Below are positions 50,335-59,111 of a stretch of 64,000 bases of DNA, piece after piece. This stretch comes from Streptomyces zhihengii (GTDB lineage Bacteria > Actinomycetota > Actinomycetes > Streptomycetales > Streptomycetaceae): positions 1,550,001 to 1,614,000 of the forward strand of contig NZ_JAFEJA010000001.1 of the NCBI RefSeq assembly GCF_016919245.1, written 5' to 3'. The notes below the pieces were generated by a model. The model saw only the letters and a list, made by a program, of their open reading frames with translations. It ran no database searches and was not told the origin of the DNA. Each line of letters starts with the position of its first letter. Within the stretch, counting starts at the first letter, position 1. A program made the position numbers and the translations under genes.

Positions 50335-53034
50335 TCAGGTGCGGCCGGCGGGTCCCGGCGCGGGGGGCGCGGTGACGCTGCCTGCGTGCAGCGCGAGATC
50401 GGCGCAGACCGCGGAGACGGCGGCCGTGAAGGCGTCGGCCTGGGCGTCGGTCAGGGTGAGCGGCGGCTGGATGCGCAGCACCCGGTTGCTGTTGGCCGTG
50501 ACGAAGGTGAGCATCCGGTGGTCGCGGGCGAGCTGGGCGGCGAAGCGCAGGCACAGCATGTCCCCGAGGGAGGACTCCAGCGCCTCGCCGGCCCGGCGCA
50601 CCGCGCTCCGCACGTCGTCGGGCAGCCAGTCGACGAGGCCGTGCAGATCGCCCGGGAGGCGGGTGAGGAGTTCGTCCGCGAGGGCTCCGGCGGCGCCGGA
50701 GAAGTCGCCGTCGAACTCGACGGCGTTCATCAGTCCGATGCCGCGCACCTCGCGGACGAAGCCGTACGGGGCGCAGGCCGTGCGCAGTCCCTCGCGCAGC
50801 CGTGCGCCGGTCGTCCGGGCCCGCTCGGGGAGGTGCTCCTCCTCCACCACGTCCAGTGCCGCGAGGGCCACGGCGGCGGCGAGGTTGCCGCCGCCGAAGG
50901 TCGACGAGTGGAGCACGGCCCGGTCGGTGCTGCCGTAGGCGGCGTCCCAGAGCTCCGCGCGCACCAGGGTGGCGGCGATCGGGACCAGTCCCCCGGAGAG
51001 CGACTTGGCGAGGCACACCACGTCCGGTTCGAGCCCGTCGTGCGCGGCGGCGAACATGGCCCCGGTGCGGCCCAGTCCGGTCTGGATCTCGTCGAGGACG
51101 AAGGCGGCCCCGGCACGGCGGCACAGGCGCTGCGCCTCCAGCAGGTAGCCGGGCGGCGGCAGCACCACACCGCCCTCGCCCTGCACCGGTTCGACGATGA
51201 AGGCGGCGGCGCCCTCGACGGCCCGGGCGAGGGCTTCGGTGTCGCCGTAGGGGACGGAGACGACGTCGCCGAGCAGCGGGGCGAACGCCCGGCCGTGCGC
51301 CGCGCGTCCGGTGACGGACAGCGCGCCCATCGTCTTGCCGTGGTAGCTGTTGGCGGTGTGCACCAGGCGGGTGCGGCCGGTGCCGGCGCGGGCGGTCTTC
51401 AGCGCCGCCTCCACCGCCTCGGCGCCGGAGTTGCTGAAGAAGACCCGCTCCAGGCGGCCCGGGGCGAGGGAGCTCAGCCGTTCGGCGAGTTCGCCGGTCT
51501 GCACCGGCACCGAGACGTACTGGGTGAAGGTGGGGGCGCCCCCGTCGAGGAAGGCGCGCAGGGCCCCCACCACCCGGGGGTGGTTGTGGCCCAGGCTGAC
51601 GGCACCGTAGCCGGCGACGAAGTCCAGGTAGTCGGTGCCGTCGGCGGTGGTGAGCACACAGCCGTCCGCGCGGGTGAACACCCGGTCCATCCCGTGGGCG
51701 GCGAACAGCCGGGACAGGGGCGGGTTGACGTGGTCGCGGAAGCGCCGCCGGCTCGCCGCGTCGGCGGACTCGGACGCCTCGGCGGGTGCGGGGGCGGCGG
51801 TTCCGGACGCATCGGCCGATCCGGGGGCGGCGGCGGTTCCGGATGCCTCGCCCGATCCGGGGGCGGCGGCGGACGCGGCGGGTCCGGTGGTCGAGGGGGC
51901 CGCGGCGGGTCCGGTGGTCGCGGGGGCCGCGGCGGGTCCGGTGGTCGCGGGGGCCGCCGGCCGGGGCCGCGGGGTGTGGTGGGGGGCCAGCCGGGCGATG
52001 TCCTCGTCGGCGAGCGGGCGGCCGAACATGGCGAGCGGGGTGGGCAGGAAGCCGTGGCGGGCGGCGAGCGCGCCGATGCGGCGCACCCCGGCCACGTCGA
52101 TCTCCCGGCCGAGGGACCAGTTCTCGGCCGTGCCCTCCAGGGCGAGCACCAGGGTCTCGGCCAGGCAGCCGTTGAGCTGCTGGGTGGGGGCGGGGAGGCC
52201 GCCGTCGCCGACGCGCACGGACGCGTCGGCGCTGACCAGGCCGCCGTCCACGACGAGCACGTCCCGGCGGGCGGGCGGCAGGGGCGCGTCGCGGGGCAGG
52301 GCGACGTCCACGACCACCGAACCGGGGTGCAGCCGGCCGGTGTCGACGACCCCGCCCGAGGAGGTCGCCGCGATGTACAGGCGCGGGGCGGCGTAGCAGC
52401 CGGCGATGTCGTCGAGGAGCACCACCCGCTCCCGTTCCGCCGGGTCCAGCCAGCGCAGCAGCCCCCCGGCGGCGCGGCCCCGGCGGACGACCAGTTCCAG
52501 GCGGAACCCGTCGGCGAGCAGCAGCCGGGCGACCGCGAGGGCGATCGAGCCGGGGTAGCCGACGACCACCACGGGCGCGTCGGCCGCGGCGGGGCCGAGC
52601 AGCCGCGCGCAGCGGCGCAGCGCCTCGTGGGCCGCGTAGGCGGTGAGCGAGTTGCCGCTGGTGACGGGGACGCCGGACCGGGCCGCGGTCCACAGGCCGC
52701 GGTCGCCGACGATGGAGGTGGCGCCGCCGAGTCCGACGATCTCCGCTCCGGCGTCCCGCAGCGCGGCCACCTCGGCGGCGACCATCTCCCGGGCGGCGGT
52801 GGGGCGTTCGAGGATCTGCTCGGCGGTGAAGGCCAGGCCGCGGACCTCGCCGTCGCACCGGTCGCCGGTCGGCGAGGTGACGGAGGTGAGCATCGGCAGC
52901 GGGACGTGCAGCCGCGGGCCGGGCGGGCGCACGGTGCCGCGGTGGTCGTCGAGGAGGCGGCCCAGCAGGTCCAGGCCGCGCATCTGGTTGCGGTGGGCGG
53001 GGCTGACGGCGTGGGCCAGGAAGCCGAACTTCAC
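50335..53034 (-). CDS. Acyl-ACP reductase / class III aminotransferase fusion
   Basis: The 899-residue fusion has two enzymes. Residues 1-345 resemble cyanobacterial acyl-ACP reductase (AAR): GLGGATSIVGDRG (101-113), NADPH-binding VVVVGYPGSIALAVARLL (155-172), VVDGGLVSAD (261-270), and C290 in NGCLAETLVLALEG at the place of the AAR catalytic cysteine. A Pro/Ala/Thr/Gly linker follows (350-428). Residues 430-885 are a class III PLP aminotransferase: SNSGAEAVEAALK, HGKTMGALSVTG, FVLDEIQTGLGRTG, and K677 in CLAKSLSGG for PLP. The predicted reaction is acyl-ACP to aldehyde to amine, as in PigE and TamH. GTG at 53034 follows AAGGAG. Confidence 0.88.
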   Translation of the reverse strand: MKFGFLAHAVSPAHRNQMRGLDLLGRLLDDHRGTVRPPGPRLHVPLPMLTSVTSPTGDRCDGEVRGLAFTAEQILERPTAAREMVAAEVAALRDAGAEIVGLGGATSIVGDRGLWTAARSGVPVTSGNSLTAYAAHEALRRCARLLGPAAADAPVVVVGYPGSIALAVARLLLADGFRLELVVRRGRAAGGLLRWLDPAERERVVLLDDIAGCYAAPRLYIAATSSGGVVDTGRLHPGSVVVDVALPRDAPLPPARRDVLVVDGGLVSADASVRVGDGGLPAPTQQLNGCLAETLVLALEGTAENWSLGREIDVAGVRRIGALAARHGFLPTPLAMFGRPLADEDIARLAPHHTPRPRPAAPATTGPAAAPATTGPAAAPSTTGPAASAAAPGSGEASGTAAAPGSADASGTAAPAPAEASESADAASRRRFRDHVNPPLSRLFAAHGMDRVFTRADGCVLTTADGTDYLDFVAGYGAVSLGHNHPRVVGALRAFLDGGAPTFTQYVSVPVQTGELAERLSSLAPGRLERVFFSNSGAEAVEAALKTARAGTGRTRLVHTANSYHGKTMGALSVTGRAAHGRAFAPLLGDVVSVPYGDTEALARAVEGAAAFIVEPVQGEGGVVLPPPGYLLEAQRLCRRAGAAFVLDEIQTGLGRTGAMFAAAHDGLEPDVVCLAKSLSGGLVPIAATLVRAELWDAAYGSTDRAVLHSSTFGGGNLAAAVALAALDVVEEEHLPERARTTGARLREGLRTACAPYGFVREVRGIGLMNAVEFDGDFSGAAGALADELLTRLPGDLHGLVDWLPDDVRSAVRRAGEALESSLGDMLCLRFAAQLARDHRMLTFVTANSNRVLRIQPPLTLTDAQADAFTAAVSAVCADLALHAGSVTAPPAPGPAGRT
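51783..51985. repeat. Coding minisatellite at the reductase-aminotransferase junction
   Basis: Repeats encoding ATTGPAAAP (three copies) and APGSxxASGTAA units make up the interdomain linker. All stay in frame. Confidence 0.75.
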
Positions 53035-53167
53035 CGGGCTCTCCTTCGTCTGGGAACGAGCGGGTGACTCTCCGCGCGGGTGGCGGGGACGGCCCGGGCG
53101 GGGGCGGGGCCGGGAGACGGGCCGGGACCCTGACGGGACGGCGGGGCGCGGTGCCGGGCGGGCCGGG

Positions 53168-55630
53168 TCAGCGGGCGGGGCGCGGGCCCGGGCGCCGGGC
53201 CATGCCGAAGGCCAGGTCCGGCAGGCGGTCGCGCTGCCAGCCGAGGGAGGAGAGCAGACTCAGGCCGTCGCCCTCGTTGTTGTGCTCCAGCGGCACCGTC
53301 CAGAGGTCGACCGCCCCCGGTCTGCGCAGGCGGTCGGCGAGCTCGTCGTGGTCGACGTCGTCGAGAACGCGGCGGGTGACGGTCAGTCCGCCGTAGTCGG
53401 TCTCCCCCTCGGCTTCCAGCAGATGGAGGACCTGGGTCTGGCGCCCGGCCGGTCCGGCCCGGCGCCCCTCGCGGTAGGTGCGGATCACCGAGTGGCCGCC
53501 GTCGACCAGCCGGAAGACGCTCAGGTGGCCCGCGAGGCGGTGCCCGTTGAGGGTGACCTCCTGCACCAGGGTGGGCACGATGTCGGGCACCAGCGCGGCC
53601 GCCCCGTCGCCGACGAAGGCCAGCACGTTGTCGTCACGGGTCAGCGCCAGCGCCGGCACCGCCTGGAGGGCGTCGCCCATCAGGGCCCTGCCGTACCAGC
53701 CGGAGAAGCCGGGGCCGGTGCGGGGGAGGTTGCGGATCGCGGACAGCCCGCCGCGGCCGACGTCGAAGACACCGGTCCAGGTGTAGCCGTGGCGGCGGAC
53801 GAGGGTGTCGAGCACGGCGCCGAGCCGGGCGAAGAAGTAGTTGGCGCTCATCGGCCGCACGGGCAGGGTGTGCAGCACGTCGGAGGCGCTGTCGCGGCTG
53901 AGCGCGATGGCCCGTTCGCGCCGGTCGCGCAGGGCGTCCGGCACGTCGAGCCGTGCGCGGACGGCGCGCAGGAACGCGGCCGCGTCGCACTCCAGCGGGT
54001 GGTCGGCGAACGGGGCCAGATGGGCGCGTTCCCTGGTCACCTGCACGATGCGCAGCGATCGGGCCAGGGCGCGCGGGGAGAACGGGGTGGCGGCCTCCGG
54101 TATGCGGCTCTTGAGGAAGAACAGGCACTGCTCGTCCCGGGGGCGCAGGGCGCCCCCGTGGTGGAGGAAGTCGTGGACGCGGTCCGAGTACCCGTAGAGC
54201 CCGAGGGTGCCGAGGTAGTACGGCACGGGGCGGCCGTCGCGGAACCGGGCGACGGTGCCCGGGCGGGTGAGCGAGTCGGCGAGGGCGACGCCGGCGCGGG
54301 AGGCGATCTCGTGGACCAGGCCCTCCTCCTGCGCGTCGAGCGGCCCGCACTGCCAGAGCACCCGGTCCGGGCCGCGGTTGAGCAGGTCCATGACGGGGGC
54401 GAGTGCGTCCTCGCGGACCGTGAGGACGGGCCTCGGGCGCGGGGGCGGCGGCGCGGGCCGGCGGGGCTCGGCCCGCGCCGGGGCGCGCAGCACCGCCGGG
54501 GTGGCGAGCAGCACGACGGGGCCGCGGTCCTCCTCGAACGAGGCGTAGGCGGCGCGCAGTTGCTCCTCCAGGCGGGCCGGGTCGTCGAGGTGGTGGAAGG
54601 GCACGCCGCGGGCGCGCAGCACCTCGCGGGAGTCCTCGGCGGCGTGGACGGTGCCCTGGAAGGGGAACCAGGCGTCCTCGGGCGAGTCGGCGCAGACCAG
54701 GAACCCGCGGGCGCGGGCCTCCCGGAGGTTGGCCAGGGTGCCGCGGAACTCGTCGACCATGCCGCTGGTGACCACGACGAGGAACGGCGCCCCGTCGAGC
54801 TGCCAGCGGGCCAGCGCGCCGCAGGCGAGGCTGTGTTCGCTGGGGCCGCGCAGCACGGGGTTGCCGCCCCGGGCGGCGTGCTCCTCCAGGTCGCCGATCA
54901 GCCCCGACACCACGGAGCCCGTGTAGTAGTGCAGGCCCCAGCGGGCGCCGGCGCGGGCGTCGAGGAAGGCGGCCAGCTGCTCGCCGAGCAGCGAGCGACC
55001 GGTGGCCGACGCGCTCCGCAGCGCCGTGGAGGCGTAGTCGAGCTGGACCCAGTCGGTGAAGGCGACGGCGACGTCGGCGGCGAGCACCCAGTCCCGGTCC
55101 GGGGCGCGCCGGCGGCCGTAGGGGCCGGCGACGAGGGCGGGGCCGAGCGGGGCGCGGTCGTAGACGAGGACGGTCCGGGAGGTGAAGGTGTGGGGCGTGT
55201 CGCCGAGCGCCTCGGCGAGCAGGGCGAGCCCGGCGGCGATCGTCCCGTCCGGCTGCCGCCGCGGTCCGTCCGGTTCGGTGAGGACGAGGGCGAGCCTGTC
55301 GTCCCCGGAGCGCCGGCGGGCCAGTGCGCCGGCCAGCGCCCCGGCGGCGGCCGGGAAGGTGGCGGCGGCGAGATGGCGGACCTCGGCGTCGGGCACCACC
55401 CGGTCCAGGAACCTGCGGGCGCGTCCGGCAACGGTGTGCCACTCGGGGTGGTCGGGCGGCGCGGGCAGGGGCCCGGCGACATCGGTGACCAGCCGGGACG
55501 CGGCGCCCGGGTCCCCGTCTCCGGTCAGGCCGTTCAGCGCGGCGGCGACCGCGGTGTGGAAGGCGGCGCGGCTCCCCACCGTGACGACGAGGAACCTCGG
55601 CCGTTTGTCGCTGTCACTGCCGCTGTCCAC
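53168..55630 (-). CDS. ThDP-dependent decarboxylase/carboligase, PigD-like layout
   Basis: The roughly 820-residue protein shows three ThDP-enzyme parts. A PYR-like part has GSVVSGLIGDLEEHAA...GPSEHSLACGALARWQLDGAPFLVVVTSG with a candidate catalytic glutamate. A middle domain follows, then a PP domain with FSGWYGRALMGDALQAVPALAL and AFVGDGAAALVPDIV...SVFRLVDGGHSVI (GDG at about 674-676), the ThDP/metal motif. Size and PYR-TH3-PP order fit PigD, which adds pyruvate to an enal in prodigiosin biosynthesis beside the PigE fusion. The GTG at 55630 has GGGGGAG eight bases upstream. The ATG at 55711 is possible, but the 27 extra codons are rich in A/T-ending codons and its ribosome site is poor. Confidence 0.72.
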   Translation of the reverse strand: MDSGSDSDKRPRFLVVTVGSRAAFHTAVAAALNGLTGDGDPGAASRLVTDVAGPLPAPPDHPEWHTVAGRARRFLDRVVPDAEVRHLAAATFPAAAGALAGALARRRSGDDRLALVLTEPDGPRRQPDGTIAAGLALLAEALGDTPHTFTSRTVLVYDRAPLGPALVAGPYGRRRAPDRDWVLAADVAVAFTDWVQLDYASTALRSASATGRSLLGEQLAAFLDARAGARWGLHYYTGSVVSGLIGDLEEHAARGGNPVLRGPSEHSLACGALARWQLDGAPFLVVVTSGMVDEFRGTLANLREARARGFLVCADSPEDAWFPFQGTVHAAEDSREVLRARGVPFHHLDDPARLEEQLRAAYASFEEDRGPVVLLATPAVLRAPARAEPRRPAPPPPRPRPVLTVREDALAPVMDLLNRGPDRVLWQCGPLDAQEEGLVHEIASRAGVALADSLTRPGTVARFRDGRPVPYYLGTLGLYGYSDRVHDFLHHGGALRPRDEQCLFFLKSRIPEAATPFSPRALARSLRIVQVTRERAHLAPFADHPLECDAAAFLRAVRARLDVPDALRDRRERAIALSRDSASDVLHTLPVRPMSANYFFARLGAVLDTLVRRHGYTWTGVFDVGRGGLSAIRNLPRTGPGFSGWYGRALMGDALQAVPALALTRDDNVLAFVGDGAAALVPDIVPTLVQEVTLNGHRLAGHLSVFRLVDGGHSVIRTYREGRRAGPAGRQTQVLHLLEAEGETDYGGLTVTRRVLDDVDHDELADRLRRPGAVDLWTVPLEHNNEGDGLSLLSSLGWQRDRLPDLAFGMARRPGPRPAR

Positions 55631-55745
55631 CCTTGCCACTCCCCCGTCGACGCGCAGGGCCGCTGTGCCCGTCCAGCAGTCTGCATCGCGCCCGCTGAAG
55701 GCGATCTGCATAACCTCTGGAGGCGGCCGGGCGGCAAACGGGCCG

Positions 55746-56372
55746 TCAGGCGTCCCCGATCAGGTGGCAGCAGAGGCTGTCGTAGGCCCAGTCCTCCCAC
55801 TGCTCCCTGGTCCAGTTCCGTTCCGTGGCGAGCAGGTGGTAGAGCTCGGGGCCGAGCAGCGCGCCGCAGATGTCGAGGGCGCGTTCGTGTCCGAGCCCCT
55901 CGCGCAGGACCCGGCGTTCGGCGAGGGAGTCGACGAAGTGGCCGTGCAGCGTGCGCCGCCGGCTCCGGTTGACCTGCCACTCCTCCATGCCGTCCCCGTA
56001 GGTGACGGCGGCGTTGCGGAGCACCTCCAGCAGCGGCGCCGCCTGCGCGTTGACCGTGCTCATGAGCTGGGCGAGGTGGCGCATCTGCTGACGGGGGTCG
56101 CGGACGGCGAGCGCCTCGGCGACCCGGGTGAAGGAGGTGAGCCCTTCGGGGCCCTCGGTGCACGGGAGATGGAGGTCGACGAGATGGCCGAGAAGGCGCT
56201 GCTTGTTGCCGAAGGCGAAGTAGACCGTCTGCACGGCGACGCCCGCGTGGCGGGCGATGGACTCGATGGTCGTGGCCACGTAGCCGTGATCGGAGAAGAG
56301 CTGCATGGCGGCGTCGAGGATGCGCTGACGTGTCAACTGTGCCCGCGTGCGCTTGACATCCTTCGGCAGCAC
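55746..56372 (-). CDS. TetR family regulator
   Basis: The 208-residue protein has the TetR helix-turn-helix TRQRILDAAMQLFSDHGYVATTIESIARHAGVAVQTVYFAFGNKQRLLGHLV (about residues 14-63) and a helical ligand domain with W-rich end (NWTREQWEDWAYDSLCCHLIG). GTG at 56372 follows AGGAG. It is divergent from the MFS transporter across 71 bases that carry repeated TAKAGTCGCC motifs, so it likely represses the exporter and perhaps itself. The ligand may be the cluster product. Confidence 0.9.
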   Translation of the reverse strand: MLPKDVKRTRAQLTRQRILDAAMQLFSDHGYVATTIESIARHAGVAVQTVYFAFGNKQRLLGHLVDLHLPCTEGPEGLTSFTRVAEALAVRDPRQQMRHLAQLMSTVNAQAAPLLEVLRNAAVTYGDGMEEWQVNRSRRRTLHGHFVDSLAERRVLREGLGHERALDICGALLGPELYHLLATERNWTREQWEDWAYDSLCCHLIGDA

Positions 56373-56387
56373 CGGAACTCCTCTTGC

Positions 56388-56410
56388 TATAGTCGCCGTC
56401 TAGAGTCGCC
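56388..56410. promoter_or_regulatory. Direct repeat TAKAGTCGCC in the TetR/MFS gap
   Basis: TATAGTCGCC (56388-56397) and TAGAGTCGCC (56401-56410) are spaced 13 bp start to start. They include TATA-like bases that could serve as -10 elements in either direction. Probable operator of the TetR protein, though it is not palindromic. Confidence 0.5.
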
Positions 56411-56443
56411 ATATATTCACATCGACGGACCAGGGGTGCAAGC

Positions 56444-57640
56444 GTGACGGCTGATCCCGGCGAAAAGACGACACCGCGCACCACACGTCCTCCCTCGGCC
56501 CTCCTCCCCCTCCTCACGGGCGGCATGGGCTTGTCGATGTTCGTGCTCTACGCCATCGGCGCGCTCGGACCGTTCCTCGTCGCCGACCTGGACCTGTCGG
56601 GTCCCCGCCTCGGTCTGCTCACCGCGGTGACCTTCGGCACCGCGGCGCTGCTGTCGCTGTACGCGGGGCATGCGGCCGACCTGGTCGGCGGGCGGCGGGC
56701 GCTGGCGCTGCTGGGGGTCCTGGTCGCCTGCGCGTTCGCCGCGCTGGCCGCCTCGCACAGCTACGGGCTGCTGCTCGCCGCGCTGGTCGCGGGCGGCGCG
56801 GCGCAGTCGCTCGCCAACCCGGCGACCAACAAGCTGATCGCCGCCCATGTGCCGCCGCAGCGGCGGGCGATGGCGGTCGGCGTGAAGCAGTCGGGGGTGC
56901 CGCTCGCCGCGTTCACCGCCGGACTGGTCCTGCCGTCGCTGGCGCAGGCCACCTCGTGGCGCACCGCGCTGGCCCTGGTGGTGCCGCTCGCGCTGGCCGC
57001 GGCCGGGGCGGCGCTGCTGCTGCCGGCGGACGGCCCGCCGCCGTCCGGGGCCGCCCTGTCGCTGCCGTCGCCGCCGAACACGCCCACCCGCTGGCTGATG
57101 GGCGTCTCCTTCTTCATCGGCTGCGGCCTGGCCTCCCTGACCACGTATCTGCCGCTCTACGCCCATGAGCGGCTCTCGCTCGGCGAACGCGGCGCCGGCG
57201 CGCTCATCGCCGCCGTCGGGGTCTCGGGCATCGCGGCCCGGCTGCTGTGGTCGAAGTACAGCGACCGGCTGGACGTCCCCCGCTCGCTGCTCGTCCTCGC
57301 GGTCGCCGCGGTGGCGTCGGCCCTGCTGCTGCCCGCCGCCGCTGCCGGGACCTGGCTGGTGTGGGCGGGGGCCGTGGGGCTCGGCGGGTCGGCCGCCGCG
57401 GCCAACGCGATCACCATGGTCGCGGTGACCAGGGGCAGCGGCTTCGGCAGGACGGGGCACGCCTCGGCCCTGGTCTCCCTCGGCTTCTTCGCCGGCTTCG
57501 TGGCGGGCCCCCCGGCCTTCGGCCTGCTCGTCGCGTCCGCCGGCGGCTGGACGGCCGGCTGGGCGCTGGTGACGGCGGCCTTCGCGGTGGCCGCCGTGCT
57601 GTCGTGGGCCGGCCGCGGCCCGGTGCGCCGCAGCGTCTGA
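56444..57640 (+). CDS. MFS transporter
   Basis: This 398-residue, twelve-span facilitator has LTGGMGLSMFVLYAIGALGPFLVADLDLSGPRLGLLTAV (span 1-2), loop 2-3 GHAADLVGGRRALAL and AAHVPPQRRAMAVGVKQSGVPLAAFTAGLVLPSLA (span 5). It resembles efflux permeases and is probably the exporter of the cluster product. It is the only plus-strand gene in the PKS-type region, has a GTG start at 56444 and is followed by tandem repeats and a strong terminator. Confidence 0.88.
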   Translation: MTADPGEKTTPRTTRPPSALLPLLTGGMGLSMFVLYAIGALGPFLVADLDLSGPRLGLLTAVTFGTAALLSLYAGHAADLVGGRRALALLGVLVACAFAALAASHSYGLLLAALVAGGAAQSLANPATNKLIAAHVPPQRRAMAVGVKQSGVPLAAFTAGLVLPSLAQATSWRTALALVVPLALAAAGAALLLPADGPPPSGAALSLPSPPNTPTRWLMGVSFFIGCGLASLTTYLPLYAHERLSLGERGAGALIAAVGVSGIAARLLWSKYSDRLDVPRSLLVLAVAAVASALLLPAAAAGTWLVWAGAVGLGGSAAAANAITMVAVTRGSGFGRTGHASALVSLGFFAGFVAGPPAFGLLVASAGGWTAGWALVTAAFAVAAVLSWAGRGPVRRSV

Positions 57641-57647
57641 CCGGACC

Positions 57648-57699
57648 CCGGGGCCGGGCTCCGGGGCCGGGCTCCGGGGCCGGGCTCCGGGGCCGGGCT
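57648..57699. repeat. Four tandem 13-bp repeats
   Basis: CCGGGGCCGGGCT occurs four times in a row (57648, 57661, 57674, 57687), directly after the MFS stop codon, with a partial fifth copy. Confidence 0.9.
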
Positions 57700-57712
57700 C
57701 CGGGCACGCCGG

Positions 57713-57740
57713 CGGGCCCGGGAGCAGGCTCCCGGGCCCG
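57713..57740. terminator. Bidirectional terminator between MFS and flavin reductase
   Basis: A perfect 12-bp stem CGGGCCCGGGAG with loop CAGG lies between the two convergent stop codons. Confidence 0.75.
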
Positions 57741-57766
57741 GTGGCGCGCCGCCCGTGCGGCCGGTC

Positions 57767-58297
57767 TCAGGACATGAAGTCGTAGTCCAGGTGCCGGTCC
57801 TCGTCCGTGTCCGTCCAGAAGCCGTAGCGGCGCATCCCGTACATCAGCGGGAGCTGGAGCTGGAGCTGGGTGATGGCGGCGACGCGCCCCATCACCACCG
57901 CGTGGTCGCCGACCTTCTGGATCTCGTGCACGGCGCAGTCGGCGATGGTGTGCGCCGCCTCGTGCAGGTGCGGGCCGCCGATGTCGCCCACGGTGCGCCA
58001 GGCGACCTTGTCGAAGCGCTCCCGGACACCGGACGCGAACAGCTCGGCGGTCGCCCGGGCCTGGCTGTGCAGCAGGTTGACCGCGAACGCGCCGCTGCCC
58101 TGCACCGCCTGGAGCGTCGGACTGCCCTGGCGCAGGCAGACCAGCAGGGTGGGCGGGTTCAGCGCCACGCTGCACAGCGAGGTGCAGGTCATCCCCCACG
58201 GCTCGCCGTCGGGCGCGACGGCGGTGATCACCGAGACCCCGGTGGGGAACCCCGCCATGAGCGGTCGGATGTCGGGCTGCTCGGACTGCGGCGTCAT
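57767..58297 (-). CDS. Flavin reductase family protein
   Basis: This 176-residue protein is of the HpaC/ActVB-type flavin reductases, supplying reduced FMN or FAD to a partner oxygenase. Conserved parts are MAGFPTGVSVITAVAPDGEPWGMTCTSLCSVALNPPTLLVCLRQGSPT (flavin site), AFAVNLLHSQ, and the C-terminal ITQLQLQLPLMYGMRRYG. AGGAGG lies seven bases before the ATG. It follows the thioesterase gene in the PKS run. No two-component oxygenase is in the window, so its partner may lie beyond the right edge; the group A monooxygenase at 44234 normally needs none. Confidence 0.9.
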   Translation of the reverse strand: MTPQSEQPDIRPLMAGFPTGVSVITAVAPDGEPWGMTCTSLCSVALNPPTLLVCLRQGSPTLQAVQGSGAFAVNLLHSQARATAELFASGVRERFDKVAWRTVGDIGGPHLHEAAHTIADCAVHEIQKVGDHAVVMGRVAAITQLQLQLPLMYGMRRYGFWTDTDEDRHLDYDFMS

Positions 58298-58319
58298 GAT
58301 GTCGGCCTCCTGCTGGGTG

Positions 58320-59111
58320 TCACGTGGACGAGCGGACGAGATCGGGCGAGGCGTGGGCGCCGGGCGGCAGCGCGGCCCTGACCTCCGCGGCCAGGTCCCC
58401 GGCGAAGGCACCGAACGCGTCGCCGAGGAAGTGGAAGTGGCCGCCGGGATAGACGCGTTCGGTGAAACGGGACCGGGTCTGCCGCGCCCAGGGCGACATC
58501 GCCACCATCGGCGCCCAGGAGTCGTGCGTCGCGGCGAAGACGGTCACCGGGGCGGCCATCGGGGTGCGGTGGGCGTCGGGCCGGTAGCCGGCCACCGCCC
58601 GCAGATCGCTGCGGACCAGCCGCAGGAAGCGGTCGCGGAAGTCGGGCACCGCGTCCAGTTGCTGCGGCATGCCGCCCATCTCCCGCAACCGCGCCAGCAG
58701 TTCGGCGTCCTCGCTGCCGGGGTCGGGCAGCCGGGTCAGCACCTCGTGGCCGGGCGCCCCGCGCCCCGAGACCCCGACCCAGCGGGGACGGACGCCCCGC
58801 TGCTCCAGCGCCCGGGCGGTCTCGTGCGCGACGATCGCGCCGAGGCTGTGCCCGAAGAGCACCAGCGGCGCCCCCTGGGCCCAGGGCAGGACGTCCTCGG
58901 TGGCGGTCGCCACGATCTCGTCCATCGACTCCAGCGCCGGTTCGGTGTGGCGCTTGCCGCGTCCCGGGAGGTCGAGCAGGAGCACGTCCCAGTCAACGGG
59001 CAGATGGCGGGTCAGCGGGAACCAGGACGCGGCGGAGCCGCCCGCGTGGTGGAAGGCCACCAGGCGGACGGCGGGCGCGTCGAGCCGGCGCGGGCGCACG
59101 AAGTTGCTCAT
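58320..59111 (-). CDS. Type II thioesterase
   Basis: This 263-residue alpha/beta hydrolase clears mis-primed carrier proteins. Its N-terminal LVAFHHAGGSAASWFPLTRHL, the nucleophile S89 in FGHSLGAIVAHETA, and the histidine in YPGGHFHFLGD fit type II thioesterases of PKS/NRPS clusters. It overlaps the PKS stop codon by ATGA, so it is made with the synthase. No thioesterase domain is seen in the PKS proteins, in line with release by reduction rather than hydrolysis. Confidence 0.92.
   Translation of the reverse strand: MSNFVRPRRLDAPAVRLVAFHHAGGSAASWFPLTRHLPVDWDVLLLDLPGRGKRHTEPALESMDEIVATATEDVLPWAQGAPLVLFGHSLGAIVAHETARALEQRGVRPRWVGVSGRGAPGHEVLTRLPDPGSEDAELLARLREMGGMPQQLDAVPDFRDRFLRLVRSDLRAVAGYRPDAHRTPMAAPVTVFAATHDSWAPMVAMSPWARQTRSRFTERVYPGGHFHFLGDAFGAFAGDLAAEVRAALPPGAHASPDLVRSST

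Noticed and set aside
55631..55711. ATG start 27 codons upstream for the ThDP enzyme
   Set aside because: The codons use many A/T third positions unlike the rest of the gene, and the ribosome site is too close; the GTG at 55630 has a well-placed GGGGGAG.
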